DNA from: Orientallactaga sibirica | Lineage: Eukaryota; Chordata; Mammalia; Rodentia; Dipodidae | Direction: 5' to 3' | Length of the DNA: 64,000 nt | Assembly (NCBI GenBank): GCA_036365145.1 | Contig: JAEOAD010000052.1 | Location: forward strand, 11,283,501-11,347,500 | Made by a program: the position numbers and the translations under genes | The notes under the pieces: model-generated | What the model was told of the DNA's origin: nothing | The model's database searches: none | What the model saw: the letters and a program-made list of their open reading frames with translations, nothing else | Shown: piece by piece, positions 48,410 to 60,100 of the stretch | Layout of the letters: each line of letters starts with the position of its first letter | Numbering within the stretch: position 1 is the first letter of the stretch

Positions 48410-50237
48410 TATCTATCTATCATCTCTCTCTCTCTATCTCTCTATCTGACACTTAGGGATCCAGAGATCCCGTGGCATTTTAGTTTGGAATAATGTGCTC
48501 TGTGGCTTCTTTAGAGTGAAGCTTGAGTTGGATTGAAAGCCCATGTAGTCACAAGAGCACGACACAGTGCCTTCTTTTCATGAGATGTGATCCTGGGTAA
48601 ATTCATCAATAACCTGAGCCAGAATAGCCACTACTCTCTGAAAGTAGTTCTGTACCAACAGCTAGCATTGACCAACTGTCTACAATATGCCAGGTATAAT
48701 GCCAAGAGTTTTAAGTTGGACCTGGTAGCACAGGTCTGTAATCTCAATTACCAGGGAAGCTGAGGCAGGAGGGTCACAAGTTCAAGGCTTGTCTGTCTGG
48801 GCTACTTACGTGAGACTGTACAAAAAAGTAAAAAAAAAAATAGTGTGGTGGATGGGCAGTACGGGTACCGCTCAGTGAGGCTAGAGAACGCCTGCCTATC
48901 CCGTGCAAGGCCGGAGGTTCCGTCCCCCATCCTAAAACAAACAAATCAAAGAGCTCTACGTGAATTACCTCCTTAGTCTTTAGAACTAAGTAGGCCATGG
49001 TTCCTGTCACATACATGAGGAGCCAAAGGGTCTTTGGTGACCTGACATCTCCCTCCACTGCCTCTTAACATGGGCTGGATTCAGTGGGCCGGACAGGGAG
49101 CTGGGCGGGCTTGTGTTCTGCCAGCACAAGCATTTGTCATCTGTCCCTTGTAGGAGAGAATTGCCAAAAGCCATGGCTCCCAGTGTGGATTCTGCACCCC
49201 AGGCATCGTCATGAGCATGTACACGCTGCTCAGGAACCAGCCAGAGCCCACCATGGAGGAGATCGAGAGCGCCTTTCACGGTATGGGACTTCAAACACCA
49301 GCTCGGGTGTTGGAATGGCAGATGGACGCTGGGCAGGTCACAGCAGGGACAGTTGGAAGCTGGTGAGGAGTGCAAGATGCCATTCTTTGAAGGAGAGCCT
49401 TTGGCCACCAAAATATAGACGTTTAGCCATCTCTTAGTTTGGAGGACGCTTGGTAGGAACAGTGCCTCTGCTTCCTGGGCATCTTTGCACCTTTGCCCTA
49501 CATCAGGGCAGCCTTGGCTCTGGGCAGCTAGCCTAGGAGACCACTGGCTGCTTGAAAAAGTGCCCCAAACCTAACAATGTGGCTTCTTTCACTACGTGTC
49601 CCTCAGAACAGTGCTCCAGGGCACCAGCAGCCTGGACACCGAGGCCAGCAGAACCGGACTTTCCGCTGTGCTTCTGGAGAGTGGGCCCATCGCTCTGGTT
49701 TGAATCCATTAAGTGCTCTCTCCCATCAGCATTTCACTCTGTCATCTGCTCCAACAGTTGTCTGGAGTTCTATCCTGAGCCAGGCACTGTCTGATATATA
49801 AGGGACACAGGATAAAAAGCACAGTTCCCGGGTGGCTCAGGCACTTGACTGCAAAGCCTAAGGACCCACGTTAGACTCTCTAGGTTCCACGAAAGCCAGA
49901 CACACAAGGTGACGCAAGTGTGTAAGGTCGCACATGCACACAAGGGGGTGCACGCATCTGGAGTTTGATTACAGTGGCTGGAGGCCCTGGTACACCAACT
50001 CTCTCTCTCTCTCTCTTGCGTATAAAGGCCAGTCTGTTGGGCTTGCCTAAAAATTATATATAGAGTCTTCCTCTCCAGGGGCTGCCACTCTGGAGGAGAA
50101 ACATCTTGCTACTGTGATGAGAAGTTCACCAATAAGGCTCTCATCAGACACCGGGTAGCATCAGGAGCTCTCTGTCTGGGCGTTCTGGGATGCTTCTTAG
50201 GATGAGTGTTCTGAGCTTAGACCCACGGGGGGAGAGA

Positions 50238-50270
<33 letters not shown>

Positions 50271-51082
50271 GGAGAGAGAGCCTTCTAGGTCAGAGCAAAC
50301 AGCACAGGATGCAGAGCTGAGCTGGAGCAAGGCCACAAGCCCCTAGCCACCTGGGGACAGACCTGATCTTGTGACCCCCCCTCCCCTTGGCCTGCAGGAA
50401 ACCTCTGCCGCTGCACAGGCTATAGACCCATCCTTCAAGGCTTCCGGACCTTTGCCAGGGTGAGTGTCCCCACCCCAAGCAGGAGCCCACAGTGAGTGAA
50501 GGTGGCAGGGATGCCAAGGAATTCAGGAAGGGAGATGAGGCAGTCAGTGAGTGCCCTGTGTCCCCATTGCCCCCTCGGGGCACGTGTGTCATGGGGCACG
50601 GACGCTGTGGTTCTTATCCTCAGCCTGGGCTTTCCGGCTGGCCAAGACCCAGACCCTTGCTTCCAGGAAGACGGGCTCTGTCCAGGTGCCATCACCTTCC
50701 CACAATGACTCAGGCTTGGCCGCTCTCCCTGGAGAAAGGCAGGCTCCACCTGCACAGGTGCTGAAAGTGGAATTTCACCACGTCCCCGCCTGGCTGGGCC
50801 TTGCACACCTCCTCCTTCCTGGGTCTCTGGGTTGTTTTCACACTTGGCATTCTGCTGGGCTTGTGAAGCTGATAATTGGATCTCCAGACAGTTTGTGAAC
50901 CCCTGCGGTACTCATAGACTCTGAGAAGAAGCACAGCTGAGTGTGTGGGTGCTGATGATATAAACACACACACACCCCATACACACATGCCCTGGAAACA
51001 CAGAGCACTGGCCTCCCTGCTAAGGTTACATACACACACACACACACCCCACACCCTGGAAGCACTGGCCTCCCTGCTAGGG

Positions 51083-51138
<56 letters not shown>

Positions 51139-54100
51139 CACACCCTGGAAGCACTGGCCTCCCTGCTAGAGTTTCCCTCCGCAGCTTCTGCCTGACTCCT
51201 CAGTGGGGTCCAGAGAATCAAACCTTGTCCCAGTTTCATTCTGGATCCGGGAGAGAGTTGCAGTTGTCTCCCTCACGCACACATAGGGCTGCCACATAAG
51301 AAAAAGTGCTGTTTCCACGGAGCCCAGTGGGGGCCTCCAGTGAGTCGCATGAGGATAGGAAACATGGGGGGGGGCAGGGGGAGCACCAATCATGAATTAG
51401 AAGCTGCACAATGAAGCAAAAGAGATGCAAAGTACAGATTCAATCTGATGACCTGGGTTCAAATCCTATTCTGCCAACTTTTAATTGATGCATGAAACTG
51501 GGCAAGTTTCCTTATTTGTTTTCTTTCTTTTTCTTTAAAATATTTTAGTTTTTATTTTTATTTATTTATTTGAGAGAGAGAACAAGGCAGAGGGAGAGAA
51601 AGAGAGAGAAAGAATGGGTGCGTCAGGACCTCCAGCCACTGCAAATGGACTCCAGACGTATGTGCCACCTTGTGCATCTGGTTTATGTGGGTCCTGGGGA
51701 ATCGAACCTGAGTCCTTTGGCTTTGCAGGCAAGTGCCTTAACCACTAAGCCATCTCTCCAGCCCAGAGTTTCCTTATTTCTAAAATGGGATTATAATAAT
51801 ACTTAAAGTGTTTGGAAAATTTAAGAACATCTTGCAAAGCTTCTAAGTTATCAACAAATGGAGCTATAAATTATGATGCTGACGCAGTCTTCCCCTGCCC
51901 CTCGTCTGATCTTAGTTGCTCAGGCTATTTTACAGACTATTTACAACTTCGAGTCTGCTCAAAGACATACAATCCGACGAACCCTTAAAGTGTTTCCAAA
52001 GAGAAGGCCATTTTGAGCGTTGTCAGCATCTCCAGCCTTCTCTAGGTCTCGATTTTATAGCGTTGAATGGTTCCTGGTTCCAGTGTGTGGCAGTCCCTTT
52101 CCCAACCCTGTGTCCAAGCATTGCCAAGCAGAACAAAGCTGGGAATATTTTTTGTCCAATAAGGTATTGATATTATAAATGTACAGTGTAAAAATCCTAG
52201 GGCAACTATTAAATATGAAAATATAATTGATATGTTTGAAATGAGAATTTTGAACAATATAAGGTGATTAACTAAAACTATGAAAGGCAGAAAATGTGAA
52301 AAAAATAAGAACAAAAATTCTGGGCAACAAACAGGAAGCAGAAACAAACATGGTGGATACTGATGGCACCATGTCAATGACAACCTTACACGTTAGTGCT
52401 TGACTGTACCAGCTGGGATTCAGGATAGCTGAGCAGATTAAGGCACCAGACCAAATATACTAATTAAAAGAAAGATTTTGTCAGAGTAGGTTTAAAAAAC
52501 AAGACCCAAATACATGTGGTCTCAATGAAATCCATTTTAAATATGAAGACACGTAGGAATTAAAAGTAAATGCTGGGCTGGAGAGATAGCTTAGCGGTTA
52601 AGGCGCCTGCCTCCTAAGCTTAAGGATGCTGGTTCCAATCTCCAGCGGTTTCAATCTCCAGGTCCCACGTTTAGCCAGATGCAGTGGCTAGAGGTCCTGG
52701 CGTGCCCATTCTCTCTCTTTCTGTCCCTCTCTCTGTCTCTAATAAATAAATAAATAAAAATAAATCTTTTTAAAAAAGTGGTCAAAGCTGGGCGTGGTGG
52801 CGCATGCCTTTAATCCCAGCACTCGGGAGGCAGAGGTAGGAGGATTGCCATGAGTTCGAGGCTACCCTGAGAAGACAGAGTGAATTCTAGGTTAGCCTGG
52901 GCTAGAGTGAGACCCCTTGAAAAACCAAAAAAAAAAAAAAAAAGGGTTCAAAAGATAAAGTATAGTGATATATGTATGAAAAGGCTATAATAGAGCCCAT
53001 TATTTTATATCTAACCTAAAAAACATGAAAAAGACCTGAACAGATACCTCCACCAAAGTAGATATGTGGATGTCAAGAAAGCATATGAAGAATTCAACAT
53101 CACATGTCACTTGGGAACTGCGAACGAAAGCAAAGAGCTGCCATTATACACCTCTTACAACAGCCAAATCCAAACGCTGACATCACCCAACGCTGGCAAG
53201 GGTGTGAAGCAACAGGAACGCTCCTTCACTACTGGAGGCAATACACCATGCACAACTGCTGCAGAAAACACTTGGACGGTTTCTCACAGAGCTAATTGTA
53301 CTTTTACTCTATGACTCAGCAACTGCCCTCCATCGTCTTTACTCAAAGGAGTCGAGAACTTATGGCCACACAAAAACCTGCTCAGTGTTGCTTGTATCAG
53401 CATTTATTCATCATTGTCAAAATTTTCAAGCAACAAAGACTCCCTTCATTAGGAGAATGGGCCAAGACGCTGTGTGTATTCAGATAATGGCGTAGCAGCC
53501 AGCACCACAAGGAAATATCAGGCCAAGAGAAGGAACGGGGGAAGCTTAGACGCATATTACTCACTTAAAGGGGTCCGAATGCAGAGGTTACATAATGTGG
53601 GGTGTGCTACATTTCATGATAGATATGGTAACACCCACAGAGGGCACAGAAAGAGTGAGCCCCCGTGGAAGTTTGGTTGATAATCAGTGTAGGCTCCTGT
53701 GTCCCAACAGATGTAGCACCTGGGTGCAGATGTTGATGGGGGAGGGGGAGGTTGTGGGGTGGTTGTGTGTTTGTGTGCACCTGGGTGCAGATGTTGATCA
53801 TGGGGAGGTTGTGTGGGTGTGGTTTGTTTGTGTAGCACCTGGGTGCAGATGTTGATCATGGGGGAGGTTGTGTGGGTGTGGGAGCAGGGTGCGGGGGTTT
53901 GTGTAGCACCTGGGTGCAGATGTTGATGGCGGGGGAGGTTGTGTGGGTGTGGGGGCAGGGTGTGGAGGTTTGGGAATTCTTTGTATTTCACGCTCAGTTT
54001 TGCTGTGAACCTAAAATCACTTTGGGAAAAAAATAGTTTATATAAAAAAGGCACAAGCCTTAGCTTACTTCATAAGGTAGAAATCTTGAGAGTGTGTGGG

Positions 54101-57100
54101 CAGGAATTGTCAGCCTTAATCAATCTCAAGAGACCTCGAGGGCAGTGACACATTGGTATACATCACCATAACTTATGTCATGGCATACCAGTGGATTACC
54201 AAGGAACCGTTTCTAAGCAGTGATGTGTCAGCCCTTTTAATTGTCTGGAAAATGTCCTTGTGTCCTACGGATCCTTCCTCGGGAAGGCCCTGCAAAGGAG
54301 CTGAGGCATTACTCCATGCAAATTCCTCTCTGATCCTGTGCGTCTGAAAATGGCCCCTCATCATTCCTTCTTCCAGAACAAACATGAAAAGAGACACTAC
54401 GGAGTCTCTTTTTCTACTTCCCTTCCTGTTCATATACAGGGAAGGGCACGATAGCTGTGGGGATGTTTGGAATACACAGGTCGGTCTTGGGTCCAGTGGC
54501 AGAGTTCGTCCAGTTGGAAAGTGCTTGCCACGTAAACACGAGGACCCGTGTTCAATCCCCAGCACCCACATAAAGCCAGATATGGTGGAACATGCCTGTG
54601 ATCCTAATGCTGGGGAGGTAGAGACAAGAGGATCCCTGGGCCTTGCTGGCCAGCTGGTCCAGTGGAATCAGTGAGATCCAGATTCAGTGGGAGACCCTGT
54701 CTCAAAAAAATAAGCAACTGAGGAAGAGTTGTGGCACAGAAAGTCTGCATGTTTAGGAGCCGAGGCCAGGGAGGGCTTCTCGGACCATGCGTTCACATTC
54801 TCAAAGACCCCATCTTCAGCCTCCATGGCCTCTGAGAGCTCTTTGGGGGGGGAGGATGGGGGCCTCGAGCCCTCGTTTAAGAACTGTCAAACGTCTCCCA
54901 TGACTCCTTTGTAGAAGGGTTCTCCCAACCTTCTTCATAAACTAACTACCCCAGGAAAACTTTCTCATACTTTTGCATCTCTTCCTTATTTCAGAGTATC
55001 TTTTAAGCCCCAAACATAATTGTTGTTTTCTTGGGTCTGAACCTCCTGGTAAATCCTGCCCCCCCCTCCCAACTTCCCAGCAAGGCATCTGTTTTAGGCA
55101 GAAGTGATTCTGTACTCACCTGTGCTGTGCCACGAGTCCTTCCCCTTAGATGACAGGTGATCCGATCTGTGCACTTCCTGTCCAACAGAGTCACAGTAAG
55201 GAGTGGAGAGTGGCGCTTTTTAGCAAGAAGTGCCAGGTGTGTAGAGGGAAGGCCGTAGGCCTCTGAGCACAGTGTCTGGAAGCGTTTCTGGGACAGCACT
55301 TGTCCTGGATGTCCTTGGCAGATCCTCATAGGGACGCCAGCCTGAGAGACCCCTAGCCAGTCGTCATAAATCTCAGCTGACCTAGAAATAGCACCTTGAG
55401 TGTCCTGAGAGGAGTGACGAGGACGTCTCTTCCAGGGAGCTTCCGTAGGAAGTAATGCTAAAGAAGGGAACTGGATGTGAAGAGAGATTTTGAGGACCTT
55501 GGAGATGTCTCAGTAGCTAACGAAACTTGCTACAAACACGAGGACCGGAGAGAGACCACCTGAATTCAATTCCCTAGGATCACATAACCAGATGGGCAAT
55601 GGCCATGCATGTCTGTAATCCCAGCTCTGTGACAAACAGAGACCAGAGCAGCGCTGGAGCTTGAGAAAACCCTAACTTTGAGTTCAAGAGACTCCGACTC
55701 AAGGAAATTCATGCGTGTGCAATAGAAGAAAGACACTTGACATTCTCCTCTGGCCTCTGTGCACCTGTGGACATGTACATTTACACACACATGTCTATAC
55801 CACACACCTGTCACACCATACACACTTTAGTATATTTAGTATATATTTTGATACAGTAGGCCCTAAGGTTCATGGAGACATTTCCCTGTGGCTTGCGTGA
55901 GTTAGTCAGCCCACATCGCCCATGGGTTATTTGAGCCACGTTTGTGAAGAGAGAATGTAGCAGGGTCTCCAGTTTGCACGTGGAGGCCGACTGGATGAGG
56001 CGATCTCCTCCCGTCCATGTTTCCTGGGGTGAGTACCAGAGCCGGAGTCCAGCAGCTGTGAGGGCTTGAGGTGCCTCCACGTCTGTGGACATGGCACATG
56101 GCCTTGTTCTCTGTTATCCTGTCAGGATGGTGGGTGCTGCGGGGGAAGTGGAGCCAACCCAAAGTGCTGCCTGAACCAGATGAAAGACCACACGGTAAGT
56201 GGGTTCTTCCGCCTCTGGCAGCCCGGGAGGGGGTGCAGTCTCAGACTCTTTCCACACCTCTGGCCGAGGTGGTGGCTGTGAAAGGGAACAGTGACGAGAG
56301 GCCATGGTGTCCAGATGATTAGGGTGGTGAAGATGCTCATGGCCTCCTTGTAACTGCCTCTCAGGAGACGCCCGCCAGGCATCTCTTCCAGCCGGGAGCT
56401 GGGAACAAGCTCAACTAGAGAGAAAGCTGCATCAGCCCTCCGAGCATCTGAAAGCAGACGCCATATCACGCAATGTTCTCTGACCCTGCAGGTTGCTCTC
56501 TCACCATCTTTATTCAAACCAGAGGACTTCACGCCGCTGGACCCCACCCAGGAACCCATCTTCCCTCCAGAGTTGCTGGTAAGTGATGCTGGGAAGAAGT
56601 CTCTGCTGTGAGATCCCGAGATCTGCAATGTTTTCCATGCCCACAGAGGACCTGGCCCCTTTCTGCTGAAGTTTCAGCCTGGCTCCTCCTTTGTTCTGAC
56701 ATCCTTCTCAGACGAAGGCCCTTTAGCCCACGCTGCTGTGGAACTCTGCGCTCCCCTCGCCTGTGTCACACTTCACTTACAAATTGGATGTCTCTGTTTC
56801 TTGAGAGAGTATTAGCCCCTCAAAGACAGCCAGACCAGGTCTTTGGCACCCTCTGTATTGCCAGCAAGTGCCCTGGGCTTCCTTGTTGATCTCCTGGCTG
56901 TATCTATTGTGTAAACCCACCAAGCCACCATTTTCCTCTCTATAAGCAGCTTATTCACTTAAAACAGATATAAGACAAAGCTGCCTTCAAAGGCCGTGGG
57001 TATGGTTGCAGCTCTGTCTTAGGTTACTCCGGCAATTATGACAAGGAAAGAATGAAGCCTCTCTCAGAGTTTCTCAGGTACATTCTTCTCAGCAATACAG

Positions 57101-60100
57101 GCTCCTGAAAAGTGACTCACGAGTTTAACAGGCCAGAGAAGAGCTTTGCAGCGGGCCACCGGCACCTTTCTCTAGACTATGAAACTTTGAAGACACCTTC
57201 AGATTGGTTTAGGGCTTTATTTCCTCACGCAGTGTCATCCTACGTGCACCACCGTCAGTTCTTGTCTGCGTTCCCTTCAGATACCTGCCCTCCTTACCCC
57301 TGTCCCTTCTCACACCCTGACCAATGTGACTCCTGGAAGGAGGAAGCTGGGCTTTCTGGTTTGGCTCTCCTCCTTCAGTGGGCCCCATGACCTCCTGGGT
57401 CTTCAGCTATAAAGATGAAGCTCAGAGTGTCTCCTTCTGGAAGCTCTTCTAAAGACCAGTGAGGCACCTTAGAACATGGAGGTAGTTTCCCTTGCCTCCC
57501 CCAGCATGTACAGATCTTCCTCTGAATTTAGTATTAGACAAGTCAGCAGAGGACTTGATCCCATTCATTAGGATGGAGTGATTCAGGAGGGGTACAGTGG
57601 TAGGAAGGAGTCAGAACAGTAAGCCGAGTATAATTCGCAGAGGCTGAAAGACACACCTCAGAGGCAGCTGCGTTTTGAAGGGGAGCGTGTGACCTGGATC
57701 CAGGCTTCCACTCTGCAGGAGCTACTGGACCTCAAAGCTCAGCATCCAGATGCCAAGTTGGTAGTGGGTAACACGGAGATTGGTAAGTCTGGGCAGGGGC
57801 CTTGGGGGTGTTGATGAACCCTTTCTGCCTGCCCTTCAAGGTCTTCCATTTGCCCTCTCCTCCTACTTTCTACTCACTGCCCCACTGGCTGCCTGGGAAC
57901 CCATGGAAGGGCTCTGGGCATGTGAAACTCCCACCAAAATGCTGGCTTTGGAGTCCCCCTGCCCTGATTCAACCCCTCCATGTGTGTGTATCATTGGTGA
58001 AGATCCTTGTCCACCTTATCCTTGTCTTCCCATTCTGAAATGTAGCTTCAAGAGGGTGTTTTGAGTGTGGAGTGAGAACCTCACACTGAGGTTGTGACCT
58101 GAAGGTAATAACCCTTGTGACAGCTGGTGCTTTTTTTTTTTTTCTTTTTGCCCATATGCTGAGGTTGTTGGCTCCTTAGCTTATGTAGCCACAGCCCTAG
58201 GGTCAGGAGTAGTGGTCAGCTCTTGTTACTGGGATGAACATCCAAACTGGACATGGTTTAGATTTCAAGCTTATAGATCTAGGGTAAGTTTCATCTATGG
58301 TGAAAGAAGCTGGTTCCCACTAATAAATCCAAGAGAGAGAGAGAGAGAGACCACCAGCAGCCAGCAGCACCAAAAAAGCAGCAAGCAGGACCCTCAGACC
58401 TCAAACCTCTCTTCATACATTTTGGGAATTAAGATTCACCCTTGTGACTAGGGCTAGACTCCAGAATTCCCCCCTGCCAACCCATGACACTTCCTGCAGC
58501 CAGGCAGTTTCAGATCCAAGTTACAAGTTTAATTTAAACACCTGAGCCTCTGGGGGAAATATATTCAAACTACCATCTTCCACTCTTGGCCTCCATGCAC
58601 TCATAACCACCTCACATTGTAAATTGTATTCAGTTCAACTTTAAAAGTCCCCTGGTGTTTACCAAATTTAAGATGGTCCCAAGTCTCATCTGAGATTCAA
58701 GACTGTCTTTTAACTGTGAGTTCTTTAAAATCAAAATAAGTTACATACTTCTAATATATAATGTCCCAGAGTAAACATTTACATTGCTATAAGGCATTTC
58801 AAGGAGAGACTGGGCCAATATGCAAATCAGCAATGATCACATAAACAGTAAACACCTACAGTTCAAGTCTGACATCCACAACCGGTGACGACAGTCTCTG
58901 GCTTTCCAATTTCCATCCTTCCAGCTGGGCTGAGTAACCAGGGAAAACTTCTATCCCAAGCCAACAGCCCTCCATGGTAGCCCTTGTACAGTCCTGGTAT
59001 CTTCAAAACATCTTGGAGTTCCATTGCAAACCATTGTCAATCTTTCAATAGCCTCACTGGTCTCAGATGCAGGAAATCACCCTGTTTCCCATGCCACATT
59101 CCAGCAGGGAATCCTGGAACAGTGTGCACTTTATTACCCACTTCCATGCTTCCAAAATCTATACCAGGTGTGTAAGGACACAGCCATATTGTTAATCCAG
59201 GGAGGAACTAGATAGTCACCTTGAAGAACAGGTTTCTTCCTTTCAAAAGAGTTTGTCTTTTTGCCATTTCGTCTTTCCTGGGTAGAATCACCTCAATTAT
59301 CTTTGCATTGTTTCAAGGTAAAGCAATTGGGCCGTTCTTAATCATGGCAATCTGCTTGACAATAGCAGCTTTAGCAACCTAAAGCCCTTGTCAGTGACTT
59401 TAGACTTCCTTGAATTTTTTTCAACTTTAAATCTTACATCCCTCAGTTCTATATCTTTTGCCAAGCACATCAGTTCATACTTTTAAACTCAGCCTCGTAT
59501 GTAAGTATAAAAGTCAATAAAAAATAATAATTAAAAAAAAAAAAAACTCAGCCTTGCTTAAATCTTTGGACATGGGCAGAGGAACACAGCCAACACTTAT
59601 GCCAGTAACCCAGTTCCACAACGTTCTCTGCTGTGTTTCCTTCCCCTTTGAAAGTTCATAAGCCAACACAATTCTCTCTGCACTTAGGACTTTCAGACTC
59701 TCCCCAGAATAGCCCATAAGACTTGGCTTACCACTCTGGAAATGTTCAGTTCCAAGTACAAAGTTCTGTCCTATTCCTCCAGCACAGAAGTTCCAAGAGA
59801 CCAAAATCTATATGGTCAGATTCACCTCAGTAACACCCCACTTCCCTGGTACCAAGTTTCTGTAGTAGATAGCCCCACATTGCTGGAATGAACATCCAAA
59901 CTGGTCATGGGTTTAGGGAAGAAGGGATTTATTTCAAGTTTACAGATCCACAGTCAGGTGTCTAGCAGCAATTCCACTCCTCTGGTACCAACTTTACTGT
60001 GGCAGTCAGGTTAGCATTGCTGGCAGAAATCACCCGGCCAAGGGCAGCTTGTGGGATAAAAAGTTTAGTTTGGCTTACAGACTTGAGGGGACGCTCCATG

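Noticed and set aside
47822..48449. Frames of 107-150 codons rich in Tyr, Leu, Ser and Ile
   Set aside because: They are translation of the TATC microsatellite.
52985..53690. Frames of 60-86 codons as an intronic gene
   Set aside because: The stretch follows old L1/HAL1 3' sequence and its frames are fragmentary.
56122..56628. 168-codon minus-strand frame
   Set aside because: It is the shadow of Xdh exons 7 and 8 and the intron between them.
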